Of a stretch of 64,000 nucleotides of DNA, positions 1 to 8,189 are shown one piece after another. This stretch comes from Saprospiraceae bacterium (lineage in GTDB: Bacteria > Bacteroidota > Bacteroidia > Chitinophagales > Saprospiraceae). The DNA is taken from assembly GCA_016710115.1 (NCBI GenBank), contig JADJLN010000010.1:124001-188000 (forward strand), read 5' to 3'. The translations under genes and the position numbers were made by a program. The notes under the pieces were generated by a model. It did no database searches. It was not told where the DNA came from and saw nothing but the letters and a program-made list of their open reading frames with translations. Within the stretch, counting starts at the first letter, position 1. Each line of letters starts with the position of its first letter.

Positions 1-855
1 TTGCCCAAATACAATATCCAGGGCATCGGATTTCGACCGGATCACACGCGGGAGGACATGATCCGACTGGTGGAGGAAAGCGGTCGAAAAGATCGGCTTC
101 GGCTGGTTCTTGTCGAAACACCGGCAAACCCGACAAATGATCTATTTGATCTGCGCCTGTGTCGGGAGGTTGCGGATCATTTCAGCCGCTCTGAGGAGCG
201 TGTCCTCGTGACAGTGGATAATACCTATATGGGTCCGCTCTGGCAGCACCCCATCCAGCACGGGGCTGATCTGGTCATGTATTCGGCCACCAAGTATATC
301 GGTGGTCACAGCGATGTCATCGCCGGTGCGGTGTTGGGTAGTACCGAACTGATCACACGGGTGAAAACGTTGCCCACTTTCCTGGGCAACATGGCCGGAC
401 CTTGGACGGGATGGTTGTTGCTGCGCAGTTTGGAAACCCTGAAGGTTCGCATGGAACAACAGGCGGAAAATGCCGGTGTGGTGGCGCGCTTTCTGAAGGA
501 TCATCCCAAGGTGGAAAACGTCTATTATCTGGGACTGATCCCGGAAAATTCACCGCAATATGCCATTTACAAACGACAGTGCAGTTCACCGGGGGCTATG
601 GTCTCGTTCGAGGTGAAGGGTGGGGAAGCGGAAGCTTTTAGGTTTCTCAATAACCTGAAGATGATCAAGCTGGCTGTCAGTCTGGGCAGTACCGAGTCAC
701 TCGCGGAGCATCCGGCAACGATGACCCATGCCGGTCTTCAACCGGAGCATCAGCGCGAGATCGGGATCACCCCCAATCTGGTCCGGATCTCCGTGGGCGT
801 GGAAAATCATCGCGATCTGGTGTATGTGATCGGAAATGCACTGGAGAAGGTATAG
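1..855 (+). CDS. Cys/Met metabolism PLP-dependent enzyme (cystathionine gamma-synthase / gamma-lyase family), 5' truncated
   Basis: This is a trans-sulfuration family enzyme that uses pyridoxal phosphate to form or cleave C-S bonds of cystathionine, homocysteine or methionine. About 284 residues are visible, against roughly 380-400 for the family, so the N-terminal third lies outside the window and the TTG at position 1 is not a trustworthy start. The PLP-lysine signature SATKYIGGH is present, with the Schiff-base lysine at residue 98 of this fragment. The substrate-phosphate-binding segment VDNTYMGP lies before it. The C-terminal motifs SLGSTESL and VRISVGVE are also typical. Synthase, beta-lyase or gamma-lyase activity cannot be separated from the sequence. 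It ends convergent with ftcD, with a repeat-rich spacer between them. Confidence 0.88.
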   Translation: MPKYNIQGIGFRPDHTREDMIRLVEESGRKDRLRLVLVETPANPTNDLFDLRLCREVADHFSRSEERVLVTVDNTYMGPLWQHPIQHGADLVMYSATKYIGGHSDVIAGAVLGSTELITRVKTLPTFLGNMAGPWTGWLLLRSLETLKVRMEQQAENAGVVARFLKDHPKVENVYYLGLIPENSPQYAIYKRQCSSPGAMVSFEVKGGEAEAFRFLNNLKMIKLAVSLGSTESLAEHPATMTHAGLQPEHQREIGITPNLVRISVGVENHRDLVYVIGNALEKV

Positions 856-1155
856 GTTGCAGCTGCTGTCTTCTCGACTCCTCCCCTCCTCAACTCCCCC
901 CCGTAAAAAGGGAAGGTGTGGTTGTCCTATAATGGAAAAATCAGACCCCATGGCCGGACGTTTCTTCAACCCCTACAGGGTTGTCATCTACTCCCCTGTA
1001 AACCCCGGGATTCTCCCGGGGCTATTCTATTGAACCCTTTCAGGGTTCTGTCGGGCTGCAAGGGTTCACGGCCTCCTCGACCCCTCGACCCCTCCAATCT
1101 CATAACCTCCCTCCTCATAACCTCATAACCTCCCTCCTCAACTCCTCAACTTCTC
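856..1155. repeat. Intergenic spacer with a paired-hairpin element and GAGGTTATGAG-type repeats
   Basis: No gene is seen here. Two perfect short hairpins sit 10 bp apart: 1003-1021 (8-bp stem CCCCGGGA, loop TTC) and 1032-1048 (7-bp stem GAACCCT, loop TTC), together a 46-bp element. An element of the same build and length occurs at 18792-18837. From about 1085 to 1155 the DNA is made of CATAACCTCC and CTCCTCAAC words. Read on the minus strand, these words start directly after the ftcD stop codon. Confidence 0.7.
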
Positions 1156-2847
1156 CTACATGTGTCCCTTCACGATCTCCAGGATTTCCTTCTCCATCTG
1201 ATCGGCATCATCGGCCAGCTGCTGACCCTGAGCGAGCACCGTATCCAGCCACACCTTGTCTTTGAATCCGCCGGCATTGATCCGCACATTCAGCCAGGCA
1301 CCCTGGACGGCAGCGCGGGCGCACAGGGCACCTACGCCGGCATCGCTGGCGGAATTGGGATTGCCATCCCGTGCCATCACCTTGAGGACAGGTAGGGCGG
1401 CACTGGCCTGTTCCATCACCTGAAGCGGGATAGCGATAGCGTGTCTCGTAGCCGCCTGGATAGCCGCTGATCGGGCCGCCTTTTCGTCAGGGGTATTTTT
1501 TGGCAAGCCGAATGCATCCATGATCCCGTTGAAAGCACGGGTGTCTTCATCGACGAGGAAGAGCAGCCGATCCTGAATGGCCTGCGCTTTTTCAGCCCAG
1601 GTGGAAAACTCCTCCCACCGGTCATCCCATCCGCGTTTGTGGGCCGAGAGATTGGCGACCATGCCACCGAGTGCCGCTCCCAGTGCACCGACATAGGCAG
1701 AGATGGAGCCACCTCCGGGGGCGGGACTTTCGGACGCCGTTTCTGCCGAAAATTGCCGCAGATCCATGCGGACGAGTCGGCTGTCATTGGCATCCTCCAG
1801 CTGATATTCGATGATCTTTTTGCGGATATCGAAGGGTCCGAGTTCATCCAGTCCCATCGATTTGACAGCGATGCGGATGATCTCCTCATCCGGTAAGCCG
1901 GTGGATCGTTGCTGTTTGTGGAGGAAATATCGCCCGGCATCCAGCATCACCTGTTTGGGTACCAGGCCAACCAGTTCGGAACCGGTCACCCGCATGCCAC
2001 GGCTGTGAGCCGACTCGAGGCAGGCTTCAAAGGCCCTGTGCAGGGGAGTATCCCGGATATTGGTAATGTTCATCGATACCTGAGCCAGACCATATTCTTC
2101 GATGTACCACCCGATTCCTTTCACGGACTTGCAGGTGCCGGGAATGCGTTCCGGTTCACCGTCCGGGCCTGTGATCACGGGGCCGGAGACAGGATCTCCT
2201 TCCCGTTTGACCCGGCCCTGTTCGCGGATGTCGAAGGCGACCGAATTGGCGCGGCGGACGGAGGTCGTATTGAGGTTGACGTTGTAGGCGATGAGAAAAT
2301 CCCGTGCGCCGATGGCGGTGACGCCGGCACGTTCATGGAGGGTAGTAGGGCCATAGTCCGGTTTCCATTCTGCTTCCTGGATCTTCCTGGCCATGGCTTC
2401 ATATTCCCCGGCACGGATGGTGGCCAGGTTGCGTCGTTTGATCGATGTGGCTGCTGATTCATACATGAAGCAGGAGATCTGCAATTCATCACCTACCCGT
2501 TTGGCGAGCCGATGGGCATAAGCAGCGGCTTCCTCCATGGTGATGTTGGCAATGGGGATAAGGGGGCAGACGTCGGTGGCCCCCATACGTGGATGTTCGC
2601 CCTGGTGCTTGTTCATATCGATCAGTTCCGCTGCTTTGGCGATACCCCGGAAAGCGGCTTCGATGACCTGCTCCGGATGGCCGACGATGGTGACCACGGT
2701 TCGGTTGGTTGCTTTCCCCGGATCGACATCCAGGAGCTTGACTCCTTCTACGGATTCCATGGCATCGGTGATCTGCCTGATGATGGTCAGGTCACGACCT
2801 TCTGAAAAATTGGGAACACATTCAACGAGAGGAAGTAGTGAGGCCAT
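1156..2847 (-). CDS. ftcD: Glutamate formimidoyltransferase / formimidotetrahydrofolate cyclodeaminase (fused FtcD)
   Basis: A bifunctional enzyme of histidine degradation: it moves the formimino group from formiminoglutamate to tetrahydrofolate, then deaminates it to methenyl-THF. I start it at the ATG at 2847, giving 563 residues beginning MASLLPLVECVPNFSEGRD, which matches the usual N-terminus of the transferase. The longer open frame to 3282 reads only a tandem repeat and is not believable protein. Residues about 1-330 are the transferase (N and C subdomains, with HPRMGATDVCP). Residues about 360-563 are the helical cyclodeaminase (ESPAPGGGSISAYVGALGAA). The domain order is that of animal and Bacteroidota FtcD. 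The gene is intact. Its stop codon abuts a GAGGTTATGAG-type repeat. Confidence 0.93.
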   Translation of the reverse strand: MASLLPLVECVPNFSEGRDLTIIRQITDAMESVEGVKLLDVDPGKATNRTVVTIVGHPEQVIEAAFRGIAKAAELIDMNKHQGEHPRMGATDVCPLIPIANITMEEAAAYAHRLAKRVGDELQISCFMYESAATSIKRRNLATIRAGEYEAMARKIQEAEWKPDYGPTTLHERAGVTAIGARDFLIAYNVNLNTTSVRRANSVAFDIREQGRVKREGDPVSGPVITGPDGEPERIPGTCKSVKGIGWYIEEYGLAQVSMNITNIRDTPLHRAFEACLESAHSRGMRVTGSELVGLVPKQVMLDAGRYFLHKQQRSTGLPDEEIIRIAVKSMGLDELGPFDIRKKIIEYQLEDANDSRLVRMDLRQFSAETASESPAPGGGSISAYVGALGAALGGMVANLSAHKRGWDDRWEEFSTWAEKAQAIQDRLLFLVDEDTRAFNGIMDAFGLPKNTPDEKAARSAAIQAATRHAIAIPLQVMEQASAALPVLKVMARDGNPNSASDAGVGALCARAAVQGAWLNVRINAGGFKDKVWLDTVLAQGQQLADDADQMEKEILEIVKGHM

Positions 2848-2877
2848 TGGCGCTGATTTTATGGAAGGCAAAGGTAG

Positions 2878-3235
<358 letters not shown>

Positions 3236-3282
3236 GGAGAGTAGAGTGTGGCGGGGCGATGGTCTGTTTTCCATTTGAGCAT

Positions 3283-5060
3283 TTCGCTTCTTATAGAAAG
3301 GCGGCAGTGGGAAAACCGGAAATCAGGAAATCGAAAGTGTTACGACTGAAAACCGGATAAAAAAGGGATACTCGGGCAGAGGGGCTTGAGAGTTCCTGGC
3401 GTCTTGGCTTCTTTGTGTTTCAACCCAATGTGGATTCCTGTGAGGGTGTAGAATAAACCCATACCTGTCCGCCATGGTATAAACGAATAAACGTCAAGAG
3501 GGTGTTCCTTGAGACTTGATCTCTCGCTCCGAGCACTCCGGGGGGAGGCGGCCGTTCGCCGTTCGTCAGGTGTCAATGCCTGATGAGTGTTGACCACTAA
3601 GGCACTTAGGGGCTTATTCTGGTGAAATGGAGAATGAGGTTGAGTGTCTGGGTTTCTTCTGAAGTGGGGGGCAGTGCACGAAGAGATCCTGGAAGATTAT
3701 CTTTTCTCAAGGAGCAAATTGCGCGCAAAGGCGCTAGGGCGCGAAGACAAAAGGCGCAAAGAGATTTAGGTAGGCTTTTTCTTCGCTCTGTCTCATCGTC
3801 TCACAGTCTCAAAGTCTTCATTTTAACCACTAAGGCACTAAGGGGCTTATTTTGGTGAAATGGAGAATGAGGTTGAGTGTCTGGGTTTTTTCTGAAGTGG
3901 AAGGTAGTCCACTAAGAGATCCTGGAAGATTATCTTTTCTCAAGGAGCAAATTGCGCGCAAAGGCCCGGACGTTTACAGTCCGGATCCAGACAGAATCGT
4001 CTGGGCGCAAAGAGATTTAGGCAGGCTTTTTCTTCGCTCTGTCTCATCGTCTCACAGTCTCTGCATCTCTGCGTCCTGAAAACCACAGAGGGCACAGAGT
4101 TGCACAGAGTTCAGCTGGTGATAAACTCCTTTGTTAACCTTTGTGTCCTGGAGCCTTTGTGGCAAGGATAGAGACTGACATTTCACCAAAAATTTAGTTC
4201 CCGTCAGATGAGGCCAATTATGCTACATCTGATTCCTTCCTAAACGAATAAACCCATACCTGTCCGCCATGGTATAAACGAATAAACGTCAAGAGGGTGT
4301 TCCTTGAGACTTGATCTCTCGCCCAGTGAGCTACAGCCGGCCTGCCGGAGTACTCCAATGAGGGTATTCCAAAGCAATTCATATACTTCATACCTACTTC
4401 ATCCATACTTGATATATACTTCATACCTACTTCATCTATACTTCATGAGTATATGATGTTTACCTGATGATACCGTCATCTATGGCTCATAAACAGGTCT
4501 AACCCGGCTTTCACGAACACCTCATTCGGACTATAGGTGGACATGTGCTAGCACAAGAAGAATGAACCCCTATTGGAGACAGTGTTGAGCAACCTCAGCC
4601 CTCCAATTTCTGGTGTGAATCCGGACGGCTTGGATAAATTCACCCACTATTGTATTTTACGGAGGATATGCAGGATGACGGACTCCTGGAAAGGGGTCCA
4701 ACCTTCTGCACCATTTGGTCCAGTGATAAACGGAACGCCAGTCTTCAGCCAGTAAAAATAGGATCACCCTTCAAGAGTGCGAGAGATCTGGTTCTCTCGC
4801 TTCTTTCTTCCGGAACCACTGTCGGTGTCCCGACTTCAGGTGTACTATCCGGCATATCCTCCTCGCAGGGAGGAGCATTCAGTATTGCCACAACAGGACA
4901 CGCAAGTGGCTGCTGACATACCTGCTGTTTTGCAGCAGGGCCGAGGGGATTTTCTTTCAATGAATGTGTGATGTCAGTATTGGTTTTTTCAATGTGGAGG
5001 TCAAGCATTGAGTTCGAAAAAAGCGAAGGTTTGATATAGGAATGTAGCTGATATAAGAGA
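3283..5060. repeat. Long non-coding region with tandem and dispersed duplications
   Basis: I see no credible gene in this 1.8-kb stretch. It holds a direct tandem duplication of about 235 bp (3593-3825 and 3826 to about 4063), in which the second copy has a different internal segment around 3966-4005. It also holds a 77-bp sequence that occurs twice, identical as I read it (3451-3527 and 4246-4322). TACTTCAT-type tandem words lie at about 4385-4447. From about 4450 to 5060 the sequence is more complex, with open frames up to 108 codons that show no recognisable domain. It lies directly upstream of the integron-like island. Confidence 0.7.
4779..4811 (+). terminator. Possible intrinsic terminator (stem-loop and T-rich tail)
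   Basis: An 8-bp perfect stem GCGAGAGA / TCTCTCGC with a 6-nt loop (4779-4800) is followed by a T/C-rich tail TTCTTTCTTCC. No gene that it would terminate is evident, so it may be the relic of a lost gene. Confidence 0.35.
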
Positions 5061-5090
5061 GTTATCCTCAATCAAATTAATTTAATAAAT

Positions 5091-5672
5091 ATGGAAAATT
5101 TAGTTCAGACAATCGGTATCATAATTGGTATTCAAGCTGGTATTATGGCTTTTATTTGGTGGATATTCAAAAAATTCATATCCACATTTACAGAATTACA
5201 TATTGAATCTGTAAAAAATGGGTATGATAGAGAGCTCGAAAAATTTAAGAGTGAATTAGAAAAAAGTAGAACTGAGACACTTAGGTACTCTGGTTCTCAA
5301 TTTGATATTTATAATTCACTTTGGAACAATTTACAAGATCTTAAAGATTCTGCAGAGCAGTTATGGTCTTCACCACTACCTGCTCACCTTCAAAATTTCA
5401 GTAATAACCTTAAAAGTGTAAGTAAGGTTTTAAGGAGAACTAAGATATTTCTTGAAGAACAACATTTAACTGAATTAGAGAATTTGTTAAAATTGTTTGT
5501 AAACTATGAAGATGGTAAGAAGTTTATAATAACTGAATGGCAAAAGGCAACACCTGATGAAATAAGAAATATGACCAATAAGAATAGTATAAATAAAGAA
5601 AGATGCTATGAGTTAATAGAGAGTATTGGTAAAACTATTAAAAATAAACTTTCAAACGATAAAATAAATTGA
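5091..5672 (+). CDS. Hypothetical membrane-anchored coiled-coil protein (integron cassette 1)
   Basis: 193 residues. Residues about 6-30 form one hydrophobic segment (IGIIIGIQAGIMAFIWWIF). A charged helical stretch follows (residues about 40-65, rich in Glu, Lys and Ser, with ELEKFKSELEKS), likely a coiled coil, and then a mostly helical remainder. This is the general shape of small, widespread, uncharacterised one-TM coiled-coil proteins. I recognise no catalytic motif and assign no function. Codon use is strongly AT-rich, unlike the neighbouring serS or rho genes, which fits recent acquisition. The ATG lies 30 bp into the cassette and the stop lies 5 bp before the attC, so the gene fills its cassette in the typical compact way. 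Confidence 0.75.
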   Translation: MENLVQTIGIIIGIQAGIMAFIWWIFKKFISTFTELHIESVKNGYDRELEKFKSELEKSRTETLRYSGSQFDIYNSLWNNLQDLKDSAEQLWSSPLPAHLQNFSNNLKSVSKVLRRTKIFLEEQHLTELENLLKLFVNYEDGKKFIITEWQKATPDEIRNMTNKNSINKERCYELIESIGKTIKNKLSNDKIN

Positions 5673-5676
5673 CAGA

Positions 5677-5806
5677 GCATAACATAGTACTTGCGATCAT
5701 GCCGCCAAGAAAAGAAATTTTCAATTTTGGCATATAATGTAAATCAAGTTCTTACTTTTGGTTTCCGTACAAGTGGCGGCACGTCGAAAGTACTTGGACG
5801 TTGTGT
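5677..5806 (+). other. attC-like recombination site 1
   Basis: A 130-bp imperfect inverted repeat. The left arm, 5677-5707, has box GCATAAC followed by AGTACTTGCGA and TGCCGCCA. The right arm, 5774-5806, has TGGCGGCA, then TCGAAAGTACT, and ends in GTTGTGT. The reverse complement of the right arm aligns with the left arm over almost its full length, with an unpaired base and a 3-nt spacer difference, as in folded attC bottom strands. The expected cleavage point is between G5800 and T5801. The 3' box GTTGTGT departs from GTTRRRY at one position. Confidence 0.68.
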
Positions 5807-5842
5807 AAAGACAAAAAAGCAAAATAAAATAAATAAGTAAAT

Positions 5843-6778
5843 ATGCTTTTCAGCGAAATTCTAAATGAAAAAGGCAAACAACTTGCCCCAGAGTTTGAAA
5901 AACTTTTTGAACTCGTGTTGAAAAACCAAACTCATGACTGCGACCTTCTTCTAATCTATGTCAATGGGTTCTACAACCCCGAAGTTTATAAATGTGATAA
6001 TTTAGATAAAAAAAATAGCCCCTACATGATTGGACCAAGTTACGAGGGACATTCTGACAGAACCCACTATAATTTTATTCATAATTACAGGACAACCGCT
6101 ATCTCCAAAACCACTCTTGGAGAATATCTGCAAGAACTTGAATGGTCGGAGGAAAAGAGGCATGAGATAGATGAAAAAGTAGATTTTGAAAGTATGACCG
6201 TCCAACTGGAAATGTTGATTTATCTGAAAATTTGGGAAGCAGATGCTTTTATAAAAAGGTTTTATCAGTTAGCAAGGTTAGTGAATGGAGAAGCGTATGA
6301 CTGGCATATTAAACTATCAGAAAGCAGTAGAGATAAGAGTGCAACAGGCACAAGGCAAGAAATAATAAGGAAAAATGTAAGAGACCGGTTTAGAGAAAAA
6401 TTGCCCGTTTTATACAATGCTTTTAAAACCGCCTATAACTCACAAATAAGAAATTCAATCTCCCATTCCAACTATTCAATACTGGGAAGGAATATTAATC
6501 TAAATAATAGGATAGAAAATGACGACTCAGCCCAATTGCACGGGCAAACCTTTGATGAGTGGATTGAGCGTATTCATACAACGCTGATAATATACAATGA
6601 GCAAATTGGATTTTTTAATAAAGTCAATGAGTTTTATGGAAGAGTTGCCGGACATCACGAGAATATGCTTCAAGTAAGAGTTTCGAGAAAAGAACCAATT
6701 GAAACAGAAGAATTAAGATTTTTAGATTTTCGACCCGAATTTAGAGATTGGAGATGGAAAAGATTTGCTAATCTATAA
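5843..6778 (+). CDS. Hypothetical protein with a HEPN-like RxxxxH motif (integron cassette 2)
   Basis: 311 residues, AT-rich, starting at ATG 5843, 42 bp into the cassette. It is mostly helical by composition, with no signal peptide or membrane segment. Near residue 209 it has QIRNSISHSNY, which fits the R-x4-H active-site motif of HEPN-type RNases and resembles the RNxxxH segment of Apea-like HEPN proteins. It is preceded by long amphipathic helices, as HEPN domains are. The HEPN assignment is my inference from this motif and the helical context; no named family is recognised. HEPN nucleases commonly act in toxin-antitoxin and anti-phage systems, so a defence role is possible but unproven. 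A broken lipoprotein gene follows 10 bp downstream in the same cassette. Confidence 0.6.
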   Translation: MLFSEILNEKGKQLAPEFEKLFELVLKNQTHDCDLLLIYVNGFYNPEVYKCDNLDKKNSPYMIGPSYEGHSDRTHYNFIHNYRTTAISKTTLGEYLQELEWSEEKRHEIDEKVDFESMTVQLEMLIYLKIWEADAFIKRFYQLARLVNGEAYDWHIKLSESSRDKSATGTRQEIIRKNVRDRFREKLPVLYNAFKTAYNSQIRNSISHSNYSILGRNINLNNRIENDDSAQLHGQTFDEWIERIHTTLIIYNEQIGFFNKVNEFYGRVAGHHENMLQVRVSRKEPIETEELRFLDFRPEFRDWRWKRFANL

Positions 6779-6788
6779 ATTATTAATA

Positions 6789-7229
6789 ATGACACGATAC
6801 TTGACTTTTTCCCTATTGTTTCTACTTTGCTCTTGCGGAAATGATAACAAAGGTACTCGAAATCAACCTTCCAGCGATTATGGGCGGTCAAATTATGCAT
6901 CAAATCCTGACAATGATGAAGATGAAGATGAAGATGAAGATGAAGATGAAGATGAAGAAGTTTCAAATGACGGCGAGGAAAATATTGACGACGAAATTGA
7001 AGACGGAACACATAGTGCCACCGTTCAATACTAAAATCCTGAAACTGGACACATGGCAACCTATACTTTGGATGTTGAAGTTGAAGACGGCGAAGTGAGG
7101 CAGATTAACTTCCCAAAAGGAGGGTGGCTTGATGAAACTAACATTTCTCCCGAAGAATTAGAAGACGGACGAGCAACATTACGAGATGAAAAAGGGAGGG
7201 AGTATGAAGTTGAAATTGATGACAACTGA
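6789..7229 (+). pseudogene. Small secreted lipoprotein interrupted by an in-frame TAA
   Basis: ATG 6789 opens a hydrophobic leader ending LLFLLCSCG, a plausible lipobox with the Cys near residue 16. A linker and a run of seven Asp-Glu pairs follow. The frame meets TAA at 7032-7034 (codon 82) and then continues open in the same frame to TGA at 7227-7229. The two halves read together as ...HSATVQY-stop-NPETGHMATYTLDVEVEDGE... and end ...KGREYEVEIDDN. The downstream half (GGWLD, PEELEDG) is clearly coding-like. I recall similar secreted Bacteroidota domains carrying YYNPETG here, so the stop probably replaces a Tyr codon. Whether this is a real nonsense mutation or a base-call error cannot be decided from the sequence. 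An ATG at 7053 could restart the second half. Confidence 0.68.
6915..6956 (+). repeat. GATGAA hexanucleotide tandem repeat (7 copies)
   Basis: Seven perfect copies of GATGAA encode (Asp-Glu)7 within the small lipoprotein. Six-base units keep frame, so copy-number change would only alter the length of the acidic linker. Confidence 0.9.
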
Positions 7230-7241
7230 ATAAATAAATTC

Positions 7242-7329
7242 ACACAACAATGCATGGTCGCCTATGGTGCCCAAAGCCCAACCCGCAAAGCCAACGCAGG
7301 GCGGCACAGCGTCCATGCTCACGTTATCA
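7242..7329 (+). other. attC-like recombination site 2
   Basis: An 88-bp imperfect inverted repeat. The left arm starts with ACACAAC and continues TGCATGGTCGCC; the right arm contains GGCGGCACAGCGTCCATGC and ends GTTATCA (7323-7329). The reverse complement of the right arm (GATAAC, then GCATGGACGC, GTGCCGCCC) aligns with the left arm. The left box is the exact complement of the start of cassette 2 (GTTGTGT at 5800). The cleavage point would be between G7323 and T7324. The site touches the terminator of the neighbouring metallopeptidase gene. Confidence 0.68.
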
Positions 7330-7361
7330 AAAAAAACCGCGCCCAGATCCTGAGCGCGGTT
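7329..7361 (-). terminator. Intrinsic terminator of the zinc metallopeptidase gene
   Basis: On the minus strand a 7-bp perfect GC-rich stem (ACCGCGC / GCGCGGT, 7336-7342 with 7354-7360) is followed by seven to eight T residues. It lies about 50 bp beyond the metallopeptidase stop codon and marks the border between the chromosome backbone and the cassette island. Confidence 0.75.
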
Positions 7362-7413
7362 CCATATCTTTCAAAAGATATGGTTTGGGGTTCGTTGATG
7401 ATGGGATGGGGGC

Positions 7414-8104
7414 CTAGTCGCGGCTTCCCAGGAAGTACATCACCAGGTAGAGCAACTGGACCAGTGCAGCCAGTGCAGCAGCAACATAGGTCATTGCAGC
7501 CCAGGTGAGGGCATCTTTGGCACCGGTGTATTCCTGGCCATGGGTGACGTTACTCGAGTCCAACCAGGCGAGGGCCCGCTTGCTGGCGTCGAATTCGACG
7601 GGCAGGGGTGATCAGACTGAACAAGGTGGTCACCCCGAATGCTGCAATGGCGATCATCAGGATGATCGGACTGTTGAAGCTGGCGATCCCGACAATTCCG
7701 AACATGAACAGATACTGTTGCAGGGAGGCCGAGATCTGTACCACAGGCACGAGAGCGGAGCGCATCTTCAATGCCGCATAGGCCTCGGCATGCTGGACAG
7801 CGTGGCCACATTCGTGGGCAGCTACAGCTGCAGAAGCGACATGGCGACCATTATAGACATCCGGACTCAGGCTGACCGTCTTGGTCTGCGGATTATAGTG
7901 ATCGGTGAGCATGCCTTCACCCTGAATGATCTTGACATCGTGGATACCATAGTGATCCAGCATCTGGCTGGCGATCTCCCGGCCACTCATGCCACTCTGA
8001 AGCCCCACTTTACTATACGTCGCAAACTTGCTTTTCAGGCGGCTGCTGATCAGCCAACCGATAACGCCAAAAAGAACACTGATGATGATCAAACCCATAT
8101 ACAT
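7414..8104 (-). CDS. Zinc metallopeptidase, membrane-anchored (PF04298 / YugP-like), one-base frameshift
   Basis: The reconstructed protein is about 229 residues, the usual family length. It has an N-terminal membrane segment (MYMGLIIISVLFGVIGWLI), the zinc motif HECGH in AAHECGHAVQHAEAY at about residue 95, and two more hydrophobic segments. The first frame runs from 8104 but leaves the family sequence after FSLIT. Dropping one G from the GGGG run at 7605-7608 restores LPVEFDASKRALAWL and the family C-terminus ending in YLVMYFLGSRD, with its stop at 7414. Function in this family is poorly known; proteolysis at the membrane is inferred from the motif. It lies 85 bp downstream of serS, with its own terminator after it. 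Confidence 0.85.
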
Positions 8105-8189
8105 AAGACAACTTTTTTTGTGTGAACAGGTAACGGTGAAAGGTCACGAATCGTTCGTGAATCAGACAGATTTATCGACCAACGATGGA

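Larger units (their letters stand above)
5062..7323 (+). mobile_element. Two integron gene cassettes in tandem (no integrase gene in the window)
   Basis: Cassette 1 is 5062-5800 and cassette 2 is 5801-7323. Each ends in an attC-like imperfect palindrome, and both are clearly more AT-rich than the flanking genes. The decisive sign is the cassette rule: the 5' box of a cassette's attC must be complementary to the start of that same cassette. Cassette 2 begins at GTTGTGT (5800-5806), and its attC begins with ACACAAC (7242-7248), a 7/7 match. Cassette 1 begins at GTTATCC (5061-5067), and its attC begins with GCATAAC (5677-5683), a 6/7 match. All open frames run in the direction expected for cassettes. 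No intI is seen, so this is either an attC cluster lacking an integrase or the edge of an array whose integrase lies elsewhere. The integron reading is inference from this structure. Confidence 0.7.

Noticed and set aside
4450..5060. A third cassette or an attI/integrase remnant upstream of cassette 1
   Set aside because: I looked for a left arm matching the sequence before GTTATCC at 5061 and for tyrosine-recombinase motifs and found neither.
4573..5071. Several 60-108 codon open frames upstream of the cassettes
   Set aside because: They overlap in several frames, show no domain or ribosome-binding site and have no coding-like composition.
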